Below, one piece after another: positions 11,865-23,634 of a stretch of DNA of 64,000 bases. The notes under the pieces are model-generated. The model saw only the letters and a program-made list of their open reading frames with translations, was not told where the DNA came from and did not search any database. Both the position numbers and the translations under genes were made by a program. Position 1 is the first letter of the stretch. Each line of letters begins with the position of its first letter. The stretch is from Dicyema japonicum (lineage: Eukaryota; Dicyemida; Rhombozoa; Dicyemidae): assembly GCA_011109175.1 (NCBI GenBank), contig RDEW01000021.1, forward strand, positions 11,080 to 75,079, given 5' to 3'.

Positions 11865-13480
11865 AAGACAACGGTACCCAGGAACACAGGAAGTCGGAAG
11901 TCCTTCTCTTTTCATGGAGAAAACTGAAGAAGGATTCTAACCAGTTTACTTCTCGGATGAAGACGTGAAGAATGCGCTGCGTTTTACAAGAACCAACGTA
12001 CTCTGCCGGTCCCGACAACATTCCAGTAGTGTTATTGAAAACCTTGGAGATATGGAGTGGGTTTTCTAACGTCGGTGTATAACTATTCATTAATTGTAAT
12101 GTAATACCGTTGTTATGGAAGCAAACCAACATCCGACCTATACTGAAACCTGGAAACCTAAGGAAGATCCGGCATCATTTAGACCTGTGTCATTGTTATG
12201 TTCCATATCGAAAATACTGGAAAGGCTTGTGCTTGGGAGAATCAAGGCTTTCTTACCAGAAAAGGATTTTCAACACGGATTCAAGAGCGATTGTTCTACA
12301 TCAACGTACCTACAGAAATTAACCAACTTCATTAGAGATGGATTTTCAAACAAACCAAGGCATTTGAAGACATTCTTATGTTCATTGACATTAACAAGGC
12401 CTTTGATTCTATTTCGAGAAAAATATTATCAAAGAAAATTTTCCAGTCCGAGATCCCGGGGAAGCTTAAACTTGGATAACAAATTTCTTAAGTGGACGAA
12501 GGGACGTGTATGCCTCGGAGACTGAAATCAGTCTCACGTCTTCTCCCAAACGGTGTCCCCCAAGGATCTCCTTTATCCCCGCCTTATTCAATTTATACCT
12601 GGCAGACCCGACACCGGAATCCAATAACGATGTTCTACTCTCATATGCGGACAACATTGTTTTGGCCTCGCGTGATCGGGATATTCAAAATGCTACAGAA
12701 AGAATACAAATTAACCTCTACCGACTCAACGCCTGGGTAATGAAGAACCGACTCACGGTAAATTTCAGAAAGTCGGTCACGTCTATGTTTACTTCGGACA
12801 AAAAGTAAGGGGAGATGATTTCCAAGTTAAAATTGGACAACATTGAAATCCCCTTCACCAAATGTTAGAAGTTCCTGGGCCTGACACTGGATGCACACTT
12901 ATTTTTGTCACCACACGTGGCAAACATTGTTCTGAAATGCGAGAAGAGGATCAATATATTAGTTTATCTGGAATATGCAAGACAGGTACCCACCTGGTCT
13001 TGATGAATATTTACAAACAATACATCGAACCATGCTTCTCGTACGCGTATGCTTCGTGGGGACCTTCATTATCATGGACGAACACTAAGAAAATCGAGGA
13101 CGTTCAAAACAAATCTTTCAGAATGACAGAGCGTTGGTCTTGTGGGAGACACAGAACCGGACCGACTACTTTGGAGGCCCTTATTAAACAAAACTCCGGC
13201 ATGCGGGAAGGTGGTCCTGCAAATACAGTCAGCCGCCCTATACGAGCTTGTGTGGGTACGAGGGAGGAGCACCGGGAAAGAATAACTCCCTCTTTAATTT
13301 TCCTTGCTAATAAGTTGTTAAAGTTAAAAGTTAAAAACCTCGTTTGTGGCAAATTATACCTGGTTAAGATGAAGCCCGTGGAAACACTGGTGGAGGTCTA
13401 TCGCGATTCTGACGTGCAAGTCAATTGTCGAAGCTGGGAATAGGGCCGAAATACTAATCGAGCCATCTAGTAGATGGTTC
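11865..13480 (+). mobile_element. jockey-like non-LTR element (copy C), decayed
   Basis: The plus strand shows 'SDEDVKNALRFTR' (about 11950), RT fingers 'DPASFRPVSLLCSISKILER' (12160-12222), motif B as 'KRCPPRISF' (degenerate), motif C 'LSYADNIVLAS' (YADD changed to YADN, about 12638) and C-terminal 'QYIEPCF' and 'ACVGTREEH' (13020-13275). Frames change at least four times. Shares its C-terminus with copies A, B, D, E, M and P. Confidence 0.75.
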
Positions 13481-13609
13481 TCTCTGAAATTTCTCTCAGG
13501 ATAGCTAGCGCTCAAGACTAGTTTCAGATGTTAAAGCGAATGATTAGAGGATTTGTGCTTATACGGGTTTAAACTATTCTTAAACTTTAAACGTGTGAGA
13601 ACTGTGACT

Positions 13610-14792
13610 AACTTGAGTGTAGTCATGGGCTTTATTTAATTCTTCGTGGTGTTATGAACATGTTCCCTTCTACGTGGAAGAAGTCTTTTGTACGGATGAT
13701 CCCGAAAAAGGAAAAAGCTAGTTCAAATCCAGAGAACTATAAGCCAAAAAGCCTAATATGCAGTACATAAAAAATTATGGAAAAAATTATTTTTAACAGA
13801 TTATCAAAGCATATTGAAGATAACAAATTTCTTCACCCCACTGAGGGATTTGGAGATTGTTTTTCAATATTATCAAATTTTATGTGTTGCTAAAAAAAAT
13901 AGAGAATGTCTTACGGCTGTAAGTCTAGATATATCAAAGACTTTTGATAGCGTTTGGTATGACAGGGTTTTTGAAAACTGTCAAATTTTAATGTTGGGAG
14001 CAAGGCACTAGTGTGGATGAAGGATTTTCTTTCTGGTAGAGAATCTTTTATACGTGTTGGAAATCATACATCGAAGAAAATTTTGTTAAAAAGAGTTGTA
14101 CCACAAAGGTCTCTCTTATTCAATTGTGTTATGTGTGACATTCCGAAGGTGAACACTTAAAGTCGAAAATGCTTATTTATGCTGATGAATCATCAGAAAT
14201 ATATAAAAATTTAGAATCGACCCAATTTTACTATAAATAAAGCATACAATTATTTGAAAAAAATGGATTTTAAAAAAGACGTATGTGGAATAAAAATTAT
14301 ATTAACAAAAGGACGAATTCTAATGATATCACAAAAATAATGAATTTCGTTGATCATTTCATTTCACCTTTAGATTATTTTTTGTTGATTGCATGTCAAG
14401 CGTGGAAAGATCATTTTTATTTTTATCAACAATCATTTTCGTTTCGTAAACAAAATCTTATCCAAGGATAGGAATTTTAAAGCGGATTAATCTAGAAAAA
14501 GTGTACTGCTTCATGGATTGTGAATAACAAGAATAAATCAAAAATGTGTTTTGATACTGGAGCAATCAAATGCATGGAGCAGTTGCTATATCTTGGTGTG
14601 AACTCTAAGGGTTCCTTCATTAATTATATTAAGAAAAAAAGGAAAAAAGCTACAGCGATGTTGAAATCGATTCTACGTTTTCAATTGAGTCCGGAAACTT
14701 TTCTTTATGTGTATACAGCTTGTATAGAACCATTCTTGATTTATGGCTTCCAACGATGGTTTGAAAGTGATGAGAGAAGTATTCTTGTAGAG
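13610..14792 (+). mobile_element. non-LTR element (copy G), interrupted by hAT
   Basis: RT remnants: '..FYVEEVFCTDDPEK' region (13660-13710), motif A 'SLDISKTFDSVWYD' (13921-13962), 'CMEQLLYLGVNSKG' and 'YTACIEPFLIYGF' (14570-14750). Same family as 8.5-11.1 kb. The reading frame is cut at 14793 by a hAT left terminus. Confidence 0.7.
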
Positions 14793-15036
14793 CAGGGGTG
14801 GCCAACCGGTCGATCGTGGGGTGTTTCTTGGTCAATCACAATCAATTGAGTTTTAACAAAACGATTGATATAGCGAAACTATGTGTATTTTCCCGTTTAA
14901 TTTTCCATGATATAACTGTCAAGGAAGAATTATTTGCTATTATACCTATGAAAAAAGAACAGCTGGCAAAATATCTATATTTTTTTCAAGTTTTTATTAT
15001 TATTCGATTTATTACCGCTAACAAACGAAATTAATA

Positions 15037-15166
15037 AATTAATTAACACAAAAATTTATCGATTGATTTCTAACGGCTTTAAGGCCACGTATAACGCCTT
15101 TAACGGCTCGTATTCAACCTGGGCTCGTATTCAACCGGTCACATTAATTAACACAAAAATTTATCA
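15037..15166. repeat. direct repeat pair inside hAT remnant
   Basis: The block 'attaattaacacaaaaattt' occurs at about 15038 and again at about 15146, separated by about 85 bp that includes a doubled 'ctcgtattcaacc'. Looks like a local duplication. Confidence 0.6.
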
Positions 15167-15375
15167 AACGTGGTCCCAGCGGACATTACCGACGTAACAG
15201 AGATCATCTGGAAAAGCCACCGAATCTCACGTGCGTCGTGGATTTTTAGTGTAGCTAGGCGTTCAATCTTCTTTATGAAACGAAGCAATTCCCCACTTAT
15301 CGTCTCAACAACAATGGGGTAGAACGCGAATCGGTCGCGTAGCACTTCGTATTTCTTCTCCTTTGCTCTCATCAA
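15165..15375 (-). mobile_element. non-LTR nuclease-domain fragment
   Basis: The minus-strand frame 15148-15375 (75 aa) contains 'KKYEVLRDRFAFYPIVVETI' and '..HDAREIRWLFQMISVTS'. This parallels the C-terminal nuclease region at 27150-27330 ('KYYLFVPLAIET..', 'DPRERCWLFERISLAI'). A diverged relative is also at 165-290. Lies within or beside the hAT remnant. Confidence 0.5.
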
Positions 15376-16080
15376 GGGAAAATTAGTTCTGATATATTAA
15401 TTTTTTTAAATATTTATTTATTATAATGAAAAACAAAAAATTAAGAGAAACTTAATTATTTAATCACACCCTTTAATTTTGGCTACTTCCAGAGTATTGA
15501 CATCTTTTGGATACAATTTTTGATATGTCGAACTCAGCTATTTTTTGTAGTTCCAACTTTTATTAAAGTGGTTTTATTAGTGAGAATTGTTTTTTGAGCA
15601 GCTTTTTTTTAATTTCATAAATGAAAAAAGCTGTTCACATATATTTCGAACCAAAACAAGCAATGATTTTTGTCTTTTCAGATCGTACCAAGATATAGTG
15701 AAGAAATTAACACTCAGCAATGATTCAGTTGCTTGTTGAATAATTTTTATAAAATAAATATTTTTTGTGCTGGAAAAAAGTTCGTTTACTATTTATTGGC
15801 TATTGACTGCTATAAAAATGTTACTGACATAAACAATTAATTGTGTTTGTAAGGGGAGTAATGCCGGATTTAAAAATTTATGAAAAATTTCTTTCGTTAT
15901 GTTCACTTCACCACTCAACAAAAGGATAGATTTATTCCAAAAAAATTTGTCGAGTTATAAAAGATGAAAACTTGGACCCTCAAAATTGATTCTATGGAAC
16001 TGATAGATGTCCTTCTATAATTGGTCAGAAATCTGGTTTCAAATGCGAATGAGAGATTATGGAGTCGAAAATAAAGATGA

Positions 16081-18590
16081 CCAAAAGAATGGGCGAGTCA
16101 GGTAGTCCTGCAGGTTCGTAGCAGGCTATCTCGAATGCCCTGGAATGGATGGCCATACTTGGCGGAGCTCTGCAGTGGCAGATTCAGTACTGCTATATCT
16201 GTGAGTGAACTCAAGAAGATGGCTGTAGGCAAAGAGGGTACTGGTCTAAAGGGGCGGGGACCAGGTGACCACAACTGTCAAAGAGAGCACGAGCACCAGA
16301 GCTGTGATACGTTGCAGCTCAAGCATGTTTATGAGGTCTTTGCACGGAATCTCGCTGCAGCGGCAGATGTCCCACTTGAGAACCGTAGATTTACCTGCAA
16401 GATTCCTCATTGTAAGGTTAACGGTGGAGTGTTAACCTGCATCAATAAGGCTATGGCTTATGCGGTGGAGTCGACCGATAACCTGCATGCCAACCCTGTA
16501 TAAACTGATGACCAAATTGTGGCTAATGAGGTCAGGAGCTTTGTAGAAGCAAATGGGATTCTCTCCGAGAATCAGTTGGGTACTGTGCGAAATTGTCAGG
16601 GGGCAAAAGAGCAGGCTTTGATCAACAAATGCCTTTCTGTGTTTCACGGAAACTCACTTTTGTCTATGTGGGTGGATGTGAAGAAGGCTTACGATTCAGT
16701 TGATCATTCTTACCTTGTCGAGTGCCTACACAGTCTGTGTATGCCTGTGTGGTTCATCAGTTTTGTAGTGGCTGTGATGAATAGGTGGAGTATTCATCTG
16801 AATTATAATAGGCACTGGATAGGTAAGGTAAAACTCAAGAGGGGGATCCTTCAGGGAGATAGCATGTCTCCGCTACTCTTTGTTCTCTGTTTGGAGCCAT
16901 TGAGTCGCCGCCTCAATGACCGGTTTGAGCAAATACCAGTTCATTGTGAAGGGGTTTGTTTCAGTACAAATCACCTTCTTTTTATCGATGACTGAAGATG
17001 TATGCTCGAACAGCCGAGGAGCTCTACTCCATGGGGGTCTGTGCCAGGGAATTCTTTGAGAGTATAGGGCTAGATTTGAATTATTCAAAGTCTGCGACTA
17101 ACACGCAAGTATGTAGCGAGTTAGTAAGAGTCCTAGAGGAACACGAAGGATATAAGTATCTGGGTGTTACCGAATCTCCAAAGTCCCTTATAATGCCTGA
17201 GACAAAGCGACAAATTACTGAAGGCATCCGTAAAAGAGCAGCGTTATTGTGTAAGACGTCTCTAAATGCAAGGAATTTGTTCCTAGCATTAAATGAGTAT
17301 GCTGTCTCGCTGCTAAACTACTACATAGGTGTTGTGGAGTTTGAGCCCAAAGAGTATGATGAGATGGATGTTATGATCCGTGGAGTACTCAGAGAGAACC
17401 ATGTCCATGTGTTGGCAGCCAATAAGGAGAGACTATATTTACCCCGTGATAAATTCGGCCGTGGACTGTGTGGAGTAGTCCAACTAAGTGAGCGTATCCT
17501 AATGCGAATGCACGACACCCTGATAGCTGGGTCAAGTGTGTCTGCTAGGAAGCACGCCATAATAACGACCGAGAAAACACGGGCAACCCACCTAGGCACT
17601 ATCAGACCTTTTTTGTCTGCTAAGTATGGTGTTGATGATGGTGGGCTAGTAAATGTGAAGGCGTTGATCGAATTACAATATAATAATTTGATGGAAAAGA
17701 TCAACTTAAAAAGCCTTCATAAGGTCCTCTTCAGAGCATTGGACAACCCACATGTCGACCTTAAGTCGTCGACAATATGGCTAAAATACGGTGACAACTC
17801 ACCTCGATCGGAGGCGTTGTACACGTATATGCAAGACCGCAATATTTTTTGGGGTCGATCAACAAATACATGTCCCCACTGTAAGTCAAGGAGCATGTCG
17901 GTTGATCATTTAGCCACTCGATGTGGATCCATGCTCTGCCACGACTATGTGTGGAGGCACAACGAGGTAGTAAGGAGTCTTCATCTTCTACTATGCAATA
18001 AGTATGGTATTCGCCACACCAGAAAGTTGCGGACTCATAAGGTGCAATCTGTAGTAGAGAACACCAGGGTCCAAATTAAGGTAGACAGTGTTATCCGTAC
18101 CTCGGTGCTAGTCAAGCACAATAAACCGGACATTGTGGTACACGATAAGGAGTCTGGCCAAGTCCTTATCATAGAGGTTGGCATCACGTCTCAAGACCGT
18201 TTGCAGACTGTGGAGGTGGAGAAAAAAAGGAAGTATGACTTTCTTGCAAACGAGATGGGGCAGATGCTTGGTTGCAAGGTCCTCGTTATTCCTATAGTAA
18301 TGACGTGGGAAGGAATTGCAACAAAGTACCACAAGGGTTATCTGAAGCAGTTGGGGGTAGATAGGAAGCTCCAGGCCTATCTACAGTCCACTGTGTTAAA
18401 GCGGACCCTAGAGAGCTTGACACTGGAGTATAGGAGGCAGAGCCCTGAGATGCCATATGGGCAGAGGGTTCAATTTGACAATGCGCTCTCGGAGTTGTTT
18501 CAGCAACCAGAATCGAACCTGCCTGAGGAGGCTGGCGAACAGGCAGGCGAGGAAGGTTGTTGATTAAATATATTAACTTTTTATTTTTTA
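16081..18590 (+). mobile_element. R2/NeSL-superfamily non-LTR element with restriction-like endonuclease, nearly intact
   Basis: One reading path covers about 16081-18563, broken only by a TAA at 16501-16503 and by one missing base at about 16993, where RT motif C 'LLFIDD' runs into TGA instead of continuing with Leu-Lys-Met-Tyr. RT landmarks: 'NQLGTVRNCQGAKEQAL' (16570-16620), motif A 'WVDVKKAYDSVDH' (16672-16710), motif B 'GILQGDSMSPLLF' (16840-16880). The 521-aa C-terminal frame (16998-18563) carries a zinc cluster 'CPHC..H..C' (about 17870-17925), 'WRHNE' (17953), and the nuclease signature 'KPDIVVHD' ... 'IIEVGI' (18123-18185). The family architecture is RT followed by a sequence-specific RLE. 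5' truncated or unrecognised upstream. Better preserved than any neighbour, so probably young. Confidence 0.85.
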
Positions 18591-18689
18591 TTGTTATTTT
18601 TAAATAAAAAATTAATTCAAACTGTATTTATTATATGGCTAACCTGATTTATTTTAATTTTAACAGCATGGCTTTAGTGATTCATTATG

Positions 18690-19880
18690 TCTCAATTTAA
18701 GGACTTTATCATAGATCTATAGATGACAAAATTAAACGGATATTATGTGAAATCGATCCTGAAAATATAAGTACTCAAATGAAACGGAGAGTACGATGAG
18801 AGGCCTCACATTTTCAGATTGATCTAATCGATCTGAAAAAAAAGTTTCAAAGTGTCAACCAAGGATTTAAATGGATCCTATCCGTAATTGATGTATATAG
18901 TCGGTATTAAAATTGTACATAACCACGTTAGTTTCGCTTTTGCAAGGCCATTGTTAAATAAGTCAGCATTTGAAGTATGTCAGAATTTTAGTCAATTTCT
19001 ATAGTCTGACAACGTACTGAATTTAAAAATACCAACATTCAAGCTTTATGTGAGAAATTTAGAATACGTCACATCCATGGAAGACCAAACAGTTCTAGAT
19101 CCCAAGTTTGTATACAAAATAATTTTTAGGGAATAGTAGAACGTTTCAATCAAACGTTGACAATATCAAAAATTTATTGATGGGAATCAAAATGAATGGG
19201 TGTCTATTCTAGAATGTGCAGTTTACTGCTACAATACGACAATGCACTCTTTTTCAAATGAGACGCCATTTAAACGGTATCGAGGAATTTGTCATTACAT
19301 CTGTCGAATTTAAACACTGATTTACATGGAAAAGACAACCTTTGTTATCAATTATATGCATTTATATCTTCTTTCCTCATAAAATTATATTTATGAAGAT
19401 TCAACATTCAAATAGATACATGTCACTTTGCTATCTGAAAATAAAGATCGTATGAATAATATGTATCAATTATCGGCGGCTTAATTTACCAATTTCAATG
19501 ATGCTTTGGAATTCATTTACAAAAATATAAAATTTTATATTTTAAAGAGATTTACTCTTAATGAAAATATTTACAACGCCCTTCAACGTCAAATTGAAGA
19601 ATCCAAATGGAATTGACAGCCAATTTACAGTTTAACGCTTTTTAAACACTTTTCTTATCGAATTTTGCCAATCTCTACCCAAAGAAAAATTTAAGAATCA
19701 TGTGAATAATGCATTAATATTTCAATATTCGGATCAACTTATGTGAATACATTTTCAGAAAATGGTTCAACTAAAGAACAAATACCGCAATAAACTGATT
19801 TCTACATCTTTTATTGTAGCAGCTTTTAAAGAGCTATTTGATTAATGGTTTATAAATTTTACATTTGCTTTCTTGTTTAT
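18690..19880 (+). mobile_element. relic retroviral-type (DDE) integrase element
   Basis: Plus-strand frames together show 'HFQIDLIDL' (first catalytic Asp, about 18807), 'GFKWILSVIDVYSRY' (18868-18910), a degraded 'SDN..EFKN' block (19008-19030), 'CEKFRIRHIHGRP' (19050-19090) and 'GIVERFNQTL' (third acidic residue, 19130-19165), then 'YNTTMHSFSNETPF' (19232-19272). This is the integrase core order of gypsy/Ginger/KRBA2-like elements. Many stops. No LTR, protease or RT recognised. Confidence 0.7.
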
Positions 19881-19914
19881 ATTAATTAAGTTTTAAAAAA
19901 AATTGGCGGCCCCT

Positions 19915-21840
19915 ACATAAATTAAATTATTAACCCCGGCTTCGCCAGGAAGTGGGAAGCCGGCGACCATCAGAGAGCGTGCAGTCCGGACAGGCCGCTC
20001 CCAGAGATCCTCGACTTTTGCATCCGGTGGTCCAGGGCAGGGAAAAAGGTCCGAACTACTCTGCCAGCCAGAAAAGGGTGGTGTCCACATCGTAGGCGAG
20101 CCAGTCCGATTCTGATCTTCCTCGGGAGCGATTTTTCCGTTGGACTGATATCAGGGGGGAAGCGCTCCAAGACTTTGTTATATTGAAGTGTCCTAATGAC
20201 CCGTGTTGAGATGAAATCATGGATTCGGCGGGTCCAAGTTGAGTCTTCTTGAGGGGGGTGATCTTCGACAAGGCTCTTTGTAGGTCAAAGAGGGTCCTGC
20301 GTATGTATCTGCGGTTATTGTTACTTAGCAGAGCGTGAACTGGGTGATTCGGGTCGAACGACTGCCGTAGGAATTGTAAATTACGCATTTCCAGGTGGTC
20401 ATAGAGCGGGAGGATTTTCGACTCCCAATGTAAATGGTCGGTGGGGGTTGACTTTAAGCAGCCAGTTATTATTCTCAGCGCCGAGTTTTGCACTTTCTGC
20501 AGTTCTTGAGAAAGGGACAAGGAGATTGAGGGGGCCCAACTTGGTGAGGCGTAGTTGAGTGTAGTCCTGATGAACTGTTTGTAGAGAAGAGTTAAGTTTT
20601 CTTTTTGCTGACCGTTTGAGTGGCCAGCTACTGCCCGTAATATGTTAAGTTTCCGCTTGGCTTTTGTCATTACTTCCTCCACTTGTCTGTTGAAACAGAG
20701 TGAAGGATCGAAGACAACTCCAAGGATCTTCGGGTATTTATTTAAGGGGAGTGGTTCGTCTCCCAACGAGAGTGTGGGGTTTAGGTTGAATTGTCTTCGA
20801 TCGGTTGTGAACAGGGTAGCTGATGACTTCGAGGTGGAAACACTCATCCAGTTTAAGTTCATCCAGTCGGATAGCAAGTTCAGGTGGTACTGCACTTTTT
20901 CGGTGGCCAGTCGAACATCGCCACTCCTGGATGCGATTACTAGATCATCGGCATATGTCAATAGTAACGTATTTTGGGTTGTTGGGATGTCTTTGACGTA
21001 AAGGTTGAAAAGTGAGGGTGAAAGGACTGATCCCTGGGGAACACCGTTTGGTAGGAGTCGATATCTTGATAGATTTGAATATAGACACGTATGACCCAGT
21101 CTTCCCGAGAGGAAATTTGTGAGCCATGACTTCCATACAGAGGGAATATTTGAAGAATAGATCTTGTTGCAGAGGACCACACGGGAGATTCTGTCGAAAG
21201 CTTTAGTTAGGTCAATAGAGGCCAAGACAGTTCGTTCCGGGGGTTTGCAGTTGTTGAAACCGTTGGAGATGTATTGGGTTAGTGTCAGTAAGTGCGTGGT
21301 GGTCGAGTGTAAAGGACGGAAACCATGTTGTGAGTCGGAGAGGTCGAGGTAGGGGGTGATTTCGTTAAGAATGATCCTTTCGAGGATTTTTGAGACAACA
21401 GATGTTAAGGAAATTGGCCTGAACGAAGAGGGCAAGGAGGAGGCTTTGTTGTTCTTGAGTATTGGGATAATGTTCGACTTCTTCTATAACATCGGGATGA
21501 AACACCTGTTGATAGAGAATTCGTAGATATCTTTAAGTGCCAAGAGCCCGTTTGGACCGAGGTGCTTTAGGTGGAATATGCTGATCCGATCGGGTCCCGT
21601 GGCTGGTGAGTTTCTTGAGTTTGTAATGAGGTTTTGAACATGACTTATTGATACTTCGAATCGTGCCTTTGTTACCCTTGGGGGTTTAGTAATATGAGGT
21701 CGATTTTCTTTATTCATTGGAATATGACTCATTTTGCTATGGTGAGTCATCAAGTCATTTGCCTGGCAGTGGAAATCTTTTGTTTGGTTGTCCTTTCCAA
21801 GTCTACCTCCATGGGTTGTGCTCTTTTCCGTATGAAACAT
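19915..21840 (-). mobile_element. jockey-like non-LTR element (copy D), RT nearly intact
   Basis: Minus-strand frame 21840-20056 is continuous except for one TAG (21484-21486) where relatives have Trp ('W-K-K-S-N-I-I-P'). RT motifs are intact: 'SFRPISLTSVVSKILER' (about 21375-21425), A 'ASIDLTKAFDRIS' (21185-21225), B 'NGVPQGSVLSPSLFNLY' (21000-21060) and C 'LTYADDLVIAS' (20935-20970). The C-terminal region contains 'YKQFIRTTLNYASPSWAP'. The endonuclease half is absent, so it is 5' truncated. Beyond 20056 the frame shifts but related sequence continues to about 19915. Confidence 0.88.
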
Positions 21841-21859
21841 AATACGTGCCGACCGAACT

Positions 21860-22480
21860 AAGAAACGTGGGGAGGACTACTTACATTAATCAGAAAAGGC
21901 CTAAAGTATGAGGACCATCACTCGAAGCGAAGAAACTTTTGGGAAGTCATGAAACCATGGAGACAATCGGAATATCTGTTGGCACAACAAAAAGAAGACT
22001 ATATTCGAACAGGACAATAGAAGTTACTGCGGAAGGAAGAGCATTGCCGTTCAGCAAATGGCAAAAAATATTGGGTCAGACTTTCGATACGCACATGAAC
22101 TTTTCGAGACATTTCACTAATGTGCTAAACAAAAGTGAGAAGAAAATCAACCTTCTGAAATGCCTAACAGTTCTATGGAAAATTGGACATCATCCTATAC
22201 TTAAAACGCTCTACTCACAGTACATCGAACCATGCATTTCATATGCTTGTACTTAATGGTGACCACTGGTCTCTTATACCAACATCCAGAAAATCTCCGC
22301 AACCCAGAAGAAGGCCTTCAAACTAACTGAGAGATGGTATACAAGGAAAAACATAAAATCACCGACGCCTATGGAGACACTAAAACGAACTTGTGTAGGC
22401 TCAAGGGGTCAACACCGAGCAAAAATGAGAGCCTTGATCAAATTCGTCGGGATCACTTAGTTAGTTTTTTTACGGATTAA
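21860..22480 (+). mobile_element. jockey-like non-LTR 3' fragment (copy E), head-to-head with copy D
   Basis: Plus strand 21939-22256 encodes '..FSKWQKILGQTFDTHMNFS' and 'YSQYIEPCISYACT', continuing after stops with '..KLTERWYTRKNIKSP' and 'CVGSRGQHRAKMRALIKF'. It ends at 'ggatcac' (22447), the shared 3' end of this family. Lies in opposite orientation only ~20-90 bp from the 5' side of copy D. Confidence 0.72.
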
Positions 22481-23634
22481 CAGTGGTCTTTGGAATTAAC
22501 TTTAATTTAATTTTTTAGACGATTATAAGATGAGCTTCTATTGTCTTGGTCCTCTTCGATTTCTGCGTTAAGTAATCACGGTTTCACAAAATTGTAGGAG
22601 TAATATGTAGGATGCAACAAATGCCTGTAAATCAAGGAAATCCAAAAAGGTGATTTACTGTCAATTTGGAGAAGTTGCAAAAAAATAGTAGACATCTTTA
22701 CAAGTTTACTTACGTTTGTAGAGATGGGTAGTTCCCACATCGTAGACGAGCCAGGTTCACTCAGTCAATCAGAAGAGACGAATTTGATTGAAGAAGGGGG
22801 CCGTTGTAGGATTTTATAATCATGAGTCTACTCTTTAAAATATGGCATCCTCACGAAAACAAGTTATTAGGATTCTCAAGCATCTCAAGAACCCACATAT
22901 CAATCACAGACTGCGTATGCGAATTATTGAAAAAATAATCATTTGAAACGACCATGAAAATTATCGGTTATTCATATGTATACTTCTGGGTATGGCAGAG
23001 GAAAGATCACATCACCTCTATCGTACAAATATCATATTTTCGTTTAAAACTATAATAGTTTATTCTTAGAGCATTCTCACTAACCAAAAAAGAAATACAT
23101 CCCATTGCGAAGGTTTCGTTTTTCCATCATAGCTTCAAAGCTAGCAGACAGAGAAATCCTTCCTGCGGGGTTCAATCACTTTTAGCTACTTTAGTATACT
23201 AGTAATTGGGCTTAAATGACATAGTAAACTAAATTCATTACTGTAAGTTGTTCATAGGATTAAGACCCGGAGACTCGGTTCTTGCCAACTAAAGAGCAGA
23301 GTTTAATATTTTATAGGAATAACGATCGATGATGCTATTTTAAGGACTAAATGGTGAGATTAGCTGAGTCAAATCGCATAGAAAAGGGAATGTGAGGTAG
23401 ACGGAAAATCATTGTCATTAATCTTTATAATTAAGCTATTAATGATCTTGGGATTTGTCGGATGAAAAAAATTTTCAAGGGATACTCTAATAAGCAAATT
23501 AAGAAATGAGGATTCCTTTCTGTAATGACAGTTTCATATTATTAGACTTTTAAACAGGTTTACATTCTTAAATAAGTGACCTGTATTTGAAAACCAGTAT
23601 TAACCCATAAAAGACAAACGATTAACTAATTTAA
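22481..23634. other. non-coding stretch with a short element echo
   Basis: At 22728-22800 the sequence 'cccacatcgtagacgagcca' resembles 20083-20110 at the 3' end of copy D, suggesting another tiny remnant. An ATG frame of 33 codons starts at 22842 but has no splice-compatible continuation. Nothing else supported. Confidence 0.4.

Larger units (their letters stand above)
14793..16075 (-). mobile_element. hAT transposon remnant
   Basis: The left terminus CAGGGGTGGCCAACCGGTC (14793-) is a typical hAT end. The minus-strand frame about 15460-15660 reads '..VLVRNICEQLFSFMKLKK', with later '..LSSTYQKLYPKDVNTL', like the C-terminus of EPM2AIP1/GTF2IRD2-type hAT transposases. Frames are broken. The right terminus was not found and may have been lost where the element at 16081 begins. 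Confidence 0.6.

Noticed and set aside
20642-21001. Plus-strand 119-codon frame
   Set aside because: Antisense to the reverse transcriptase of copy D, whose motifs are clear.
22842-22943. Short ATG frame 'MASSRKQVIRILKHLKN..' as a host gene
   Set aside because: Only 33 codons, with no splice donor giving a continuation and no recognised family.
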